Shown one piece after another: positions 17,181-24,904 of a stretch of DNA of 64,000 nucleotides; position 1 is the first letter of the stretch; the number at the start of each line of letters is the position of its first letter. The position numbers and the translations under genes were made by a program. Origin of the DNA: Holophagaceae bacterium (GTDB lineage: Bacteria > Acidobacteriota > Holophagae > Holophagales > Holophagaceae). The notes beneath the pieces were generated by a model, which was given only the letters and a program-made list of their open reading frames with translations, was not told where the DNA came from and searched no databases. The stretch covers positions 310,001 to 374,000 of the forward strand of contig JADKKO010000004.1 of the NCBI GenBank assembly GCA_016720465.1, in the 5' to 3' direction.

Positions 17181-17588
17181 ATGCTCAGGCGAGCCCTCAA
17201 ACTTCTGCGTCGCGCCGTGCCCTGCGCGATGGCAACGCTGTTCGCCCTTGCCTTCACGGCTGCGCCGGCGCTGCGCGCGGACTGCCGCCCCAAGCGCGTG
17301 GCGCCCTCGGCCATTCCGGCCCAGGCCTGGAGCACGCTGGCCTACGTGCGCGCCCATCGCACGGCCCCGCCCGGATTCCAGGGCGGGCGCTATTTCGGCA
17401 ACTATGGGCGCGATGGCGAAACGAAGCTGCCGGTGGAGGCCAACGGACGGCGCATCTCGTACCAGGAATGGGATGTGCGCCCGAAGCGGGAGCGCCAGAG
17501 CCGCGGCCCCGAGCGCATCGTCACAGGGGACGATAACCGCGCCTGGTACACCGCGGACCACTACTGCACATTCACCGAAATGAAGTGA
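17181..17588 (+). CDS. barnase-type secreted guanyl ribonuclease
   Basis: 135 residues with a long hydrophobic signal region (about 12-33, cleavage near RAD-C). The mature domain matches microbial ribonucleases of the barnase/Sa type: GFQGGRYFGNYGRDG, ISYQEWDVRPK, RGPERIVTGDD and AWYTADHYCTF. By alignment to barnase (E73, R87, H102) the catalytic residues are E96, R112 and H127, with nearly the same spacing. It would cleave RNA after guanine. The gene for its inhibitor follows seven bases after the stop. Export implies an extracellular role (nutrient scavenging or competition), which is inferred. Confidence 0.93.
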   Translation: MLRRALKLLRRAVPCAMATLFALAFTAAPALRADCRPKRVAPSAIPAQAWSTLAYVRAHRTAPPGFQGGRYFGNYGRDGETKLPVEANGRRISYQEWDVRPKRERQSRGPERIVTGDDNRAWYTADHYCTFTEMK

Positions 17589-17595
17589 GGACGCC

Positions 17596-18066
17596 ATGAA
17601 TTGGGAATTCCTGCTGGAGACCGATGAGCCCCACGTCCACGTGGTCGCCGGGAGCGCTGAACGCTTGTGCGCGGCGGTCATGGGCATGGAAGACCTGCGC
17701 CAGCAGGGCCTCGAAACCCGTTGGCTGCGGGCCTCCAAGATGCGCACGCCCAGCGCCCTGTTCGACGAATTCGCTGCCGCGCTGCAGTTTCCTCCCTACT
17801 TCGGCGAGAACTGGGATGCCCTGGACGAATGCCTGAACGATCTCGAATGGCTCGAGGGCAGTGGCGCCGCCCTCTTCATCCTGGACGCGGATCAGCTCCT
17901 CCAGGACGCGCCGCCGGAGGATGGCCGCGTCCTTTTCGAGATCCTGCAGGAGGCCGAATCGAACCTGCCCTTCCACATCGTGATGCAGACCCAGGACACC
18001 ACCACGGTCCTGGAAGGCCTCCTGGCCCTGGGCGTGGAATCGAGGCTGCTGCAACCGCTGGAGTGA
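17596..18066 (+). CDS. barstar-family ribonuclease inhibitor
   Basis: 156 residues, no signal peptide, so cytoplasmic. The region around 65-90 (FPPYFGENWDALDECLNDLE) matches the barstar helix that plugs the barnase active site, including the two Asp positions. About 50 N-terminal residues extend beyond minimal barstar (89 aa). GAGG precedes the start. Together with the overlapping transcription unit of the ribonuclease it protects the producer before secretion. Confidence 0.93.
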   Translation: MNWEFLLETDEPHVHVVAGSAERLCAAVMGMEDLRQQGLETRWLRASKMRTPSALFDEFAAALQFPPYFGENWDALDECLNDLEWLEGSGAALFILDADQLLQDAPPEDGRVLFEILQEAESNLPFHIVMQTQDTTTVLEGLLALGVESRLLQPLE

Positions 18067-18543
18067 TCAGCTCTGCCGTTCCATGAAGGCGTCCAGCGAT
18101 TTGCGCGCTTCCCGGCGGACCTTGTTCTGGATGAGCGGCGACCAGCCCAGCACCACACCTGGGATGCCCAGGGCCTGCCGGGTCCAGGCATAGAAATTGA
18201 AGCGGTCGCGGTGGGCCAGGATCAGGCCATCCAGGAACCCGAACTGCGCGTCGATCCTGTTGTGAACTTTGCGCCCGGTCTTGGTGAAGGTGTATACGGC
18301 CTCCCAATGGGCGCTGCCGGAACCGTCGTCGGCCTCCACCTTGTCGAAGGTGACCGCCAGGTCCTTGCTGCGGCCGTTCAGCATCCGCCACATGGCGCAG
18401 ACCTCGTCGTGGTTCAGCCGTCCGAAGACTGGATCCATGAACATGCAGTCCGGGTGGTAGCAGGCCGCCATCGTCTCTGCATCCCTGGCGGCGAAGGCAG
18501 TGTAGAAGCGGGTGATGAGGTCAGCGTGGGGATTGGTGGTCAT
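18067..18543 (-). CDS. SnoaL/NTF2-like protein
   Basis: 158 residues from the ATG at 18543 (GAGGAA nine bases upstream). The frame continues upstream into a deleted nucleotidyltransferase gene, but that part belongs to another gene. The sequence shows the SnoaL-like pattern: LITRFYTAFAARDAETMAAC, YHPDCMFMDPVFGRLNHDEV, a long strand region SAHWEAVYTFTKTGRKVHNR and a final RFNFYAWTRQALG. Family members are small cone-shaped barrels, some catalytic (polyketide cyclases, isomerases) and many of unknown function. No substrate is suggested by the context. Confidence 0.8.
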   Translation of the reverse strand: MTTNPHADLITRFYTAFAARDAETMAACYHPDCMFMDPVFGRLNHDEVCAMWRMLNGRSKDLAVTFDKVEADDGSGSAHWEAVYTFTKTGRKVHNRIDAQFGFLDGLILAHRDRFNFYAWTRQALGIPGVVLGWSPLIQNKVRREARKSLDAFMERQS

Positions 18544-18545
18544 GA

Positions 18546-18720
18546 CTACTGTTCCTCTTCCATTCGCCGAAGTGCTTCTATATCCGCTAAGTCTTGCAGA
18601 CGCCCAGTTGCTGCTTTGTTTGCGATGCACTGCCAATGCGTGCGCGCCGATGACAAGGTATTCAGCGCCCGCGCCATTCAATGTGGCAAACAGATCTCTG
18701 AAGTCGGGGTTCACCGCCAT
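18546..18720 (-). pseudogene. remnant of a nucleotidyltransferase gene with internal deletion
   Basis: ATG at 18720 begins about 32 codons typical of MNT/AbiEii-like nucleotidyltransferases (MAVNPDFRDLFATLNGAG, then EYLVIGAHALAVH). The frame then changes. Read in another frame, 18546-18605 encodes RLQDLADIEALRRMEEEQ and a stop, which is the typical C-terminal end of the same family (D-L-A-D-x-E-A-L). So about 100 or more central codons, including the catalytic Asp residues, were lost in a deletion that also shifted the frame. The ribosome site of the next gene lies in this remnant. The original length (150-190 aa) is known from the family. Confidence 0.7.
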
Positions 18721-18883
18721 GGGGAGCCGTCCAAGCGAGGTATTCCAGGGTTAGATCCCACACGGCCTCCAACCTTTGATCGACGGTCGTATTACGCCAG
18801 AATTCTCGATCAAACGCGCCATCATCCTCATGGAGGCCAATGACCCGTGAAGCACCGCGCTGACGTTGTTGACGGGGATCCAT
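18662..18883 (-). CDS. small partner protein overlapping the nucleotidyltransferase remnant
   Basis: 73 residues; the start at 18883 is uncertain because no clear ribosome site is visible. The body FDREFWRNTTVDQRLEAVWD, then LTLEYLAW and EPRLQRSVCHIEWRG, resembles the short proteins often encoded directly upstream of, and overlapping, MNT-like nucleotidyltransferase genes. In such pairs one member may be an antitoxin or RNA-binding partner. Here the partner seems intact, while the enzyme gene is destroyed. Confidence 0.55.
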   Translation of the reverse strand: MDPRQQRQRGASRVIGLHEDDGAFDREFWRNTTVDQRLEAVWDLTLEYLAWTAPHGGEPRLQRSVCHIEWRGR

Positions 18884-18895
18884 GGATAAAGTGTG

Positions 18896-19669
18896 TCACT
18901 TCCCCACCACCCCCGCCAGCGGGCTGCTGGCTGAGGCATAGAGCCGCTTGGCCATCCGCCCGGCTTCGAAGGCGAGCCTTCCCGCCTGCACGGCATGGTC
19001 CATGGCGGAGGCCATCTTCACGGGATCCGTGGCTTCGGCCACGGCGGTGTTGAGCAGCACCGCGTCGGCGCCCAGCTCCATGGCGAGCGTCGCGTCGCTG
19101 GCGGTGCCCACGCCGGCATCCACGATCATGGGCAGGCCGTAGGGCTCCAGGACTTCCTTCACGAGCATCAAGGTCATGGGGTTCTGCACGCCCAGCCCGG
19201 AGCCGATGGCGCTTCCCAAAGGCATCACGGCGGCGCAGCCGGCATCGGCCAGCTTCTTGGCGAGGATGGGATCGGCGATGACGTAGGGCAGCACCACGAA
19301 GCCTTCCTTCACCAGAACCTGTGCGGCCTTGAGGGTTTCTTCATTGTCCGGGTACAGGGATTTGGGATCGCCGATGACTTCCAGCTTGATCCAATCGGTC
19401 TGGAGGGCTTCCCGCGCAAGGCGGGCCACGCGCAGGGCATCCTCGGTGGTGTAGCACCCGGCGGTGTTGGGCAGCAGCGCCAGCGATTTCGGTATCCAGT
19501 TGAGGATGTTCTCCTCGCCCTTGGCGTTGAGATCGAAGCGCCGCACCGCGAGGGTCACCATCTCCGTTCCGGAGGCTTCGTAGCAAGCCTTCATGGTGGC
19601 GAAGTCCTTGTACTTGCCCGTGCCCAGGATCAGGCGGTTGGTGAAGGCGCGGCCGTGGATGGTGAGCAT
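18896..19669 (-). CDS. thiG: thiazole synthase ThiG
   Basis: 257 residues, the normal length. ThiG joins 1-deoxy-D-xylulose-5-phosphate, dehydroglycine and sulfur from ThiS-thiocarboxylate to the thiazole phosphate of thiamine. The TIM barrel shows the Schiff-base lysine in DWIKLEVIGD, the GSAIGSGLGV phosphate loop and IVDAGVGTASDA near the C-terminus. No other thi gene is next to it and no TPP riboswitch was seen upstream, so it stands alone here. Confidence 0.96.
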   Translation of the reverse strand: MLTIHGRAFTNRLILGTGKYKDFATMKACYEASGTEMVTLAVRRFDLNAKGEENILNWIPKSLALLPNTAGCYTTEDALRVARLAREALQTDWIKLEVIGDPKSLYPDNEETLKAAQVLVKEGFVVLPYVIADPILAKKLADAGCAAVMPLGSAIGSGLGVQNPMTLMLVKEVLEPYGLPMIVDAGVGTASDATLAMELGADAVLLNTAVAEATDPVKMASAMDHAVQAGRLAFEAGRMAKRLYASASSPLAGVVGK

Positions 19670-19719
19670 GGATACCTCAAAATCCAGTCTACCGTGGGCG
19701 CCAGGCTGTCGGCTGTGGG

Positions 19720-19771
19720 CTCTCGACCCTTAACTCTCGACCCTCGACTCTCGACTTTTCAACTTTTCAAC
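19720..19771. repeat. short tandem repeats upstream of thiG
   Basis: CTCTCGACCCT occurs at 19720-19730 and 19734-19744, followed by a variant CGACTCTCGAC and by two copies of CTTTTCAA. This simple-sequence block lies in the gap between thiG and the divergent hydrolase gene. It is too short and irregular to be a CRISPR. Confidence 0.6.
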
Positions 19772-19837
19772 TATTAGACTCCCCCCCCGCCAGTCCACAC
19801 TATTGCGCGGATCACCACCATCACCCGCGAGGTGCCC

Positions 19838-20389
19838 ATGAACCGCCCCGTCATCATCATCCCCGGCTACCAGAATTCGGGACCGGGCCACTGGCAGAGC
19901 CTTTGGGAATCCAATGTGCGGGGCGCCATCCGCGTGGAGATGCCCAATTGGGATTTCCCGCGCAAGGAGGAATGGGTCGAAGCTTTGGATGCGACCCTCG
20001 GCACCGCCTGGCAGGAAACCGAAACCCCCGCGGTGCTGGTGGGACACTCCATCGGCTGCCTGACCATCCTCCACTGGGCGGCGGACCCTTTCTTCGCGGC
20101 CCGCTGGCCCGTGAAGGCCGCGCTGCTGGTGGCGCCGGCGGACGTGGAGCGGAAGGACTGCCCCGAGGTGCTGCGCTCCTTCGGCCCCATCCCCATGGGC
20201 CACCTGCCCTTCCCCAGCCGCGTGGTGGCCTCCAGCGACGATCCGCTTCTCTCCCTGGAGCGCGCCAAACGCTTCGCCGAAAGCTGGGGATCCACCTTCA
20301 CGGATGTGGGCAATTGCGGACACATCAACACCGCCTCGGGCTTCGGTGAATGGCCGAGGGGCGAAGCCATGCTGCAGGAACTGATGTAA
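19838..20389 (+). CDS. RBBP9/YdeN-family serine hydrolase
   Basis: 183 residues from the ATG at 19838 (GAGGTGCCC upstream; a GTG two codons earlier is possible). Small alpha/beta hydrolase without lid. The N-terminus has IIIPGYQNSGPGHWQSLWE typical of the family. The nucleophile Ser is in GHSIGC, the acid is probably the Asp in SSDDP and the His is in GNCGHINTASG. Family members cleave small esters, but their natural substrates are mostly unknown. Cytoplasmic. It is divergent from thiG. Confidence 0.9.
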   Translation: MNRPVIIIPGYQNSGPGHWQSLWESNVRGAIRVEMPNWDFPRKEEWVEALDATLGTAWQETETPAVLVGHSIGCLTILHWAADPFFAARWPVKAALLVAPADVERKDCPEVLRSFGPIPMGHLPFPSRVVASSDDPLLSLERAKRFAESWGSTFTDVGNCGHINTASGFGEWPRGEAMLQELM

Positions 20390-20559
20390 TCCATTCATCA
20401 GCGGCCTACAGCCATTCATCCAGCGAATCGCCGAACCCGGCCATGGGAGCGGGGTCTTAACAAAGCTTCATGCCCTGGGATCGAGTCCCTGGGCCTATTT
20501 TTGCATTTACCTGCATCGCAGTCTCATCATGCCCGGTAGACCGATCCCAGAGGTGCCCC

Positions 20560-22185
20560 ATGGCGACCTTCGACACCCAGAAAACCTCGTGGACCCTTGA
20601 GGATGCGCTGCATTTCGGGCGCCGAGCGGGGTTCGGCCTGAAGCCTGAAGCGGCAGCGCAGGTGGTTTCCAGCCCCGTGGCTTCGACGGTGGATGCCTGG
20701 GTGGATGGCGCCGCCAGCGAAACGGCCTTCACCGGGGCGTTGCCGCTGGCCAACGTGGTGGATTATCCAGGCTATGGCAACGAGCCGGACCAGTGGGCCC
20801 CGCACCCCTTCAACCTGCGCCTGGAACACCCCGCGAACCTCACGGAAGCCCAGAGCTATTGGGCCTGGCGCATGCAGTATTCGCCCAACCCCTTCCAGGA
20901 AAAGCTGGCGCTGTTCTGGCACCAGCACTTCGCCACCGGGGCCAAGAAGGTGGACAACATTCCGCTGATGCTGAAGCAGATCCAGCTATTCCGGGACCTC
21001 GGGCGGGGCGCGTTCGGCGATCTGCTGCTGGCCATCAGCCAGGATCCGGCCATGATGATCTGGCTCGATACGATCCAGAACAAAGTCGAAAAGCCCGGGG
21101 ACGTGCCCAACGAAAATTACGCCCGGGAAATCCTGGAGCTGTATTCGCTGGGCATCGACAACGGGTACAACCAGAAGGACATCACCGAGCTTGCCAAGGC
21201 CATGACCGGCTGGGATTACCTCGGCCGGGACTTCCCGGTGGCGGACAACCCCTATTACTTCAACGACGCGGAATTCATCGTTTACCACGGGCAGGCCAAT
21301 CCCTACCCGGATCATCCCTGGCTGCAGGGGTACACAAGCCTGCCCAACCAGCGCCTGAGCGGGACCTTCACGCTATTCGGCGTGACCATGGACCTTGGAG
21401 CCGGAAGCCGGTTCGGAGCTGACGCAATCCAGCTCATCCTGACGCAGCGCGCCCAGGCCTGCGCCACGTTCCTGGCCCAGCGCCTGCTGCGCTTCTTCCT
21501 GAGTCCGGAGCTACCCGCCAGCGCCGTCAATGATTTCCGGGATGTGATCCTGGCCAACCATTTCCACATCGGCAAGAGCCTGAAGGCGCTTTTCAAGTCC
21601 GCCTACTTCTACGACCCCGCGCACCGCTTCGCGCTGGTGGAAGGCCCCGTGGCCTGGACCGTGCGCGCGGCGCGCCTGCTCTCCCCGGACCTGGCTGCGG
21701 CGCTCCTGCCGCATCAGCAGAATCCCGCCAATCTGCCCCGTTTCGCGGCCTGGGCGGGTTTCGTGAACTGGGACACATCCGGGTTCTTCAACATGGGCCA
21801 GGATCTGCTGAACCCGAAGGGGCCCAACGGCTGGAAGGAGCACGTCGCCTGGCTCAACAGCGACACCTACCGGCACCGCACCCGCACGGCCTACGCCCTG
21901 GCTGTGAAGGAGGGCCGCGGCGAGGATCACCTGCACGTGGAACGGTTCCTGTTCGACACGGACTACCGCGAGTGGTTCCCCACCGCGCCCGCTTCCGCCC
22001 TCGAAGCCTTCAACCGCTTGGCGGCCCTCCTGCAGCCCGCGCCCATACCCGCGGGATTGAGGGACGCGTGGCTTGGCCTGATGTGGACCAAGCCCTTCGC
22101 CTGGGACGGCAGCGCCGACACCGAAGCAGCCGTGCGGCGCCTGGCCTTCCTCATCCTCTGCTCGCCCCAGGCCCAACAGCATTAG
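20560..22185 (+). CDS. DUF1800 family protein
   Basis: 541 residues from the ATG at 20560 (AGAGGTG upstream). The sequence has the DUF1800 hallmarks: HFGRRAGFGL near the N-terminus, QEKLALFWHQHFATG, PNENYAREILELYSLGI and a C-terminal LGLMWTKPFAWDG. No clear signal peptide is present. DUF1800 genes nearly always precede DUF1501 genes, as here (17 bases apart). The biochemical role of the pair is unknown, although surface or secreted assemblies have been proposed. Confidence 0.9.
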   Translation: MATFDTQKTSWTLEDALHFGRRAGFGLKPEAAAQVVSSPVASTVDAWVDGAASETAFTGALPLANVVDYPGYGNEPDQWAPHPFNLRLEHPANLTEAQSYWAWRMQYSPNPFQEKLALFWHQHFATGAKKVDNIPLMLKQIQLFRDLGRGAFGDLLLAISQDPAMMIWLDTIQNKVEKPGDVPNENYAREILELYSLGIDNGYNQKDITELAKAMTGWDYLGRDFPVADNPYYFNDAEFIVYHGQANPYPDHPWLQGYTSLPNQRLSGTFTLFGVTMDLGAGSRFGADAIQLILTQRAQACATFLAQRLLRFFLSPELPASAVNDFRDVILANHFHIGKSLKALFKSAYFYDPAHRFALVEGPVAWTVRAARLLSPDLAAALLPHQQNPANLPRFAAWAGFVNWDTSGFFNMGQDLLNPKGPNGWKEHVAWLNSDTYRHRTRTAYALAVKEGRGEDHLHVERFLFDTDYREWFPTAPASALEAFNRLAALLQPAPIPAGLRDAWLGLMWTKPFAWDGSADTEAAVRRLAFLILCSPQAQQH

Positions 22186-22202
22186 GCGCATTAGGAGCCA
22201 TC

Positions 22203-23531
22203 ATGTCCAACCGGCGCGAATTCCTTCAAACCCTTGCGGCGGGCGGCGCGGTCGCCTCCGGCCTCGCCTGCGGCGGGGGCGGAACCAAGCAGAACGCCAC
22301 CGATAACGGCGGCGGCCCGCCACCCCCGCCGCCGCCCTCGGCGCCCACCTCGCCGATCCTGGTGATCGTCACCGCCGAAGGGGGCATGGACCTCCTGGAC
22401 ACGCTGGTGCCCATCAACGGCGCCAACGCGGGCGCGTACCAGAGCCACCGGCCCTCGTTGAAAGTGAACCCGGCGGACACCACCGACATCGGATCGAACC
22501 TCGGCTTGAACAAGGCCTTCGCGGGCATGGCCGCCCTGCACCAGCAGGGCCGGGTGGCCTGGCTGCCCGGCATCGGGATGCCGAACCCGACCCTGTCGCA
22601 TTTCCTAGCGGCGGATCTCTGGTCCCAGGGCTCCGCCATCCCCGGAGGCAACGGCTGGCTGGGCCGCTATGCGGATCTGGCGTTCCAGAAAGGGGGCGAC
22701 CCGCTGCGCGGCATCAGCACCGACGGCCTGCCCCTCGCGGTCCAGGGAGCGGACCGGAATTTCGTCAACATCTCCAGCCCCGACACCTACCGCTTCCCAG
22801 CGACCCGTTCGGAATGGGGCTCCGTGGAGGACCCAAGCCCGTTGCGCCTGGGTTTCAGCGATGGCTTTTCCTTGAGCGGGGCATCGGCCTCCTCAGGCCT
22901 GAAGGCCGCCCTGGATTCCGGCCATCTCTACGACCAGGCCCAGTCCCTGTTTTCGAGCCTGCTCGGAACCAGCCGCCGCACGCCCAGCGTGCCCTACCCT
23001 GGCGATGCGAATTATCCCGATGCGACGCTACGCAACGACTACTTCCATCTGTCCTCGCAATTGAAATTCATCGCGGAGATGATCGCCAAAGATCTGCCTT
23101 CCCAGGTCTTCGTCACGGCCACCGGAGGCTTCGACACCCACAGCAACCACGCCCGGGACTTCCCGCTCCTGCTGAACGAAATGGGCGCCTCGCTGAACGC
23201 TTTCTACGCCGATCTCGCCAGCATCAGCACCTCGAAGGGCAATGCCCAGGACCGCGTGGTCATCATGGGCTGGAGCGAGTTCGGGCGCCGCGTCCGGGAG
23301 AACAACGGCGGCCTGGACCACGGCACCGCAGGGCTGGGCTATGTCATCGGCAAGGCCGTGAAAGGCGGCCTTTATTCCAACTACCCCGATCTGGGCAACC
23401 TGGATGACAACGGGAATCTCAAATTCACGACCGATTTCAGGAGCCTCTATGCCACCTTGCTCGACAGGTGGATGGGCGTGAGCAGCCGAACCGTGCTGGG
23501 CGCGAGCTACCCGAACCTCGGCTTCCTGTGA
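22203..23531 (+). CDS. DUF1501 family exported protein
   Basis: 442 residues. The N-terminus NRREFLQTLAAGGAVASGLAC has a twin-arginine-like motif and then a cysteine that could be a lipobox, followed by a Gly/Pro-rich tether (about 25-50). The DUF1501 domain (sulfatase-like fold) shows GIGMPNPTLSHF, GNGWLGRYADL, TGGFDTHSNHARDFPLLL and GWSEFGRRVRENNGGLDHG. It is probably folded in the cytoplasm and exported with or anchored next to its DUF1800 partner. The function is unknown. Confidence 0.9.
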   Translation: MSNRREFLQTLAAGGAVASGLACGGGGTKQNATDNGGGPPPPPPPSAPTSPILVIVTAEGGMDLLDTLVPINGANAGAYQSHRPSLKVNPADTTDIGSNLGLNKAFAGMAALHQQGRVAWLPGIGMPNPTLSHFLAADLWSQGSAIPGGNGWLGRYADLAFQKGGDPLRGISTDGLPLAVQGADRNFVNISSPDTYRFPATRSEWGSVEDPSPLRLGFSDGFSLSGASASSGLKAALDSGHLYDQAQSLFSSLLGTSRRTPSVPYPGDANYPDATLRNDYFHLSSQLKFIAEMIAKDLPSQVFVTATGGFDTHSNHARDFPLLLNEMGASLNAFYADLASISTSKGNAQDRVVIMGWSEFGRRVRENNGGLDHGTAGLGYVIGKAVKGGLYSNYPDLGNLDDNGNLKFTTDFRSLYATLLDRWMGVSSRTVLGASYPNLGFL

Positions 23532-23561
23532 AATGCGCAATGGCCCTTGAGTCCGGCGCCC

Positions 23562-23732
23562 GGACCTGAGAGGCTGGAGGCTCCGATGGAGGAGCGGTCC
23601 CCATCAGTAGCGCGGCGGAGGAGTTGCATCCTGTGATGCCCCGCGAAAGGGGAGGATCGCCGAAGGGCAAGCGCCGCAACAGCGTGAACCCTGGACGCAT
23701 GGGCTAAAACCCTGCGGCTGTCATGGCGGTCC
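23562..23732 (+). promoter_or_regulatory. lysine riboswitch (L box)
   Basis: The leader contains the L-box core: AGAGG near the 5' side (23569-23573), AGTAG (23606-23610) and, most diagnostic, GAAAGGGGAGGATCGCCGAAG (23645-23665), which matches the GAAAGG-G-GAG-GCCGAAG region of known lysine riboswitches. It then has GGCTGTCA (23716-23723). GGACC (23562-23566) can pair with GGTCC (23728-23732) as P1. A competing hairpin GGCGG-TCCC-CCGCC (23725-23738) overlaps P1 and could be part of the switch. The downstream operon makes lysine, which fits feedback control. Confidence 0.85.
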
Positions 23733-23839
23733 CCCGCCGTGAAGCGCCAGATGGAATGCGGGCTTTGACTCTGCCAACGGGCAGTGTTGGGCATCTCGTT
23801 TCGGTGGCACCATCATTATCCCGGTCCTTCCGGTAGCCG

Positions 23840-24901
23840 ATGCCCCAGATGAACAAGGCCAACCCAAAGAAAGCCCCCGCCGCTTCTGGTCCCCTCTGGA
23901 TGCAGTACTGGCTGTTGCGGCTTTGCGAGCTGGATTCCACGTCCGGGCGTGAAGACGCGCTGCTGCCCTCGCTCCACCAGCTGCTGCAGGAGATGGGCGC
24001 GGAAGTGTACGAGCAGCCCGTGGCGCAAGGGCGCACGAACGTCCTGGCGCTGTGGGGAAGGCCCCGCGTCCTGTTCTCCACGCACCTCGACACGGTGCCG
24101 CCGTTCATCCCGCCCCGGAAGCAGGTGAATGCCATCTATGGCCGCGGCACCTGCGACGCCAAGGGCCAGATCATGGCCCAACTCGAAGCCATCCGGCAGA
24201 TGCTGAGGGAGGGCATCACGGGCTTCGCCTGGCTGGGCGTGGTGGGCGAGGAGACCGACAGCATCGGCGCCGCCGCGGCCCTGGGCCTCTCGGACCGGGT
24301 GCGGGATTGCCGGGCCCTCATCAACGGCGAGCCCACGGACCTGAAGCTCGCGACGGGCCAGCGCGGCGTGTCGCATCTTCGCCTGGTGTGCAAGGGGAAG
24401 GCCGCCCACAGCGGCTCGCCAGAGCTGGGGCTGGATGCCAACTGGATGCTCATCGACTGGCTCCAGCGCGTGCGGGAACTGCCCAGGCCCCAGGACCCGG
24501 ATCTCGGGCCGGAAGTCTGGAACCTGGGCCGTCTCGAAGGCGGGCAGGCCATCAACTCCGTTTCCGACCATGCGGAGGCCCACGTGCTGGTGCGCACGCT
24601 GCCCCATTCCATCTTCGCCCTGCAGGCCGGCGACCTGAAGCCCGAGAACGGGGACATCGAGGTGCTGCTGTCGGAGCCGGCGGACCGCTATCCGGCGCTG
24701 CCAGGCTTCGACCATGCCCCCATGCCCTTCGGCAGCGATGTGCCCCGGCTCCGGGAGCTCATTCCCGACCGCACGGCGGTGCTCGCGGGCCCCGGATCGA
24801 TTTCCCTGGCCCACGCGGAAAATGAGCACATCACACTGGCGGCTCTGGCTTTGGGCGTAGACCTGAACAAGCGGTTGGCTGTTCATTTCCTGAAGGACTG
24901 A
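23840..24901 (+). CDS. dapE: M20 deacylase, probable succinyl-diaminopimelate desuccinylase
   Basis: 353 residues (an ATG three codons later is an alternative start). Zinc-dependent M20 peptidase family: metal motif FSTHLDTVPPF, GRGTCDAKGQ, catalytic Glu in GEETDSIGAA, NGEPTDLKLATGQRG and final HAENEHI. Such enzymes deacylate N-acetylornithine, N-succinyl-DAP or related amides. As the first gene of a lysine operon that also has dapD (succinylase route), it most likely removes succinate from N-succinyl-LL-DAP. The sequence alone does not exclude ArgE or LysK-like specificity. Confidence 0.8.
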   Translation: MPQMNKANPKKAPAASGPLWMQYWLLRLCELDSTSGREDALLPSLHQLLQEMGAEVYEQPVAQGRTNVLALWGRPRVLFSTHLDTVPPFIPPRKQVNAIYGRGTCDAKGQIMAQLEAIRQMLREGITGFAWLGVVGEETDSIGAAAALGLSDRVRDCRALINGEPTDLKLATGQRGVSHLRLVCKGKAAHSGSPELGLDANWMLIDWLQRVRELPRPQDPDLGPEVWNLGRLEGGQAINSVSDHAEAHVLVRTLPHSIFALQAGDLKPENGDIEVLLSEPADRYPALPGFDHAPMPFGSDVPRLRELIPDRTAVLAGPGSISLAHAENEHITLAALALGVDLNKRLAVHFLKD

Positions 24902-24904
24902 CCC

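Noticed and set aside
17085..17747. N-terminal extension of the phosphatase gene
   Set aside because: The open frame upstream of 17084 has no signal peptide or ribosome site and lies over the ribonuclease gene on the other strand. The ATG at 17084 has both a good ribosome site and a signal peptide.
19720..19771. CRISPR-like array
   Set aside because: The units are too short (8-11 bases), are adjacent without spacers, and no cas gene is present.
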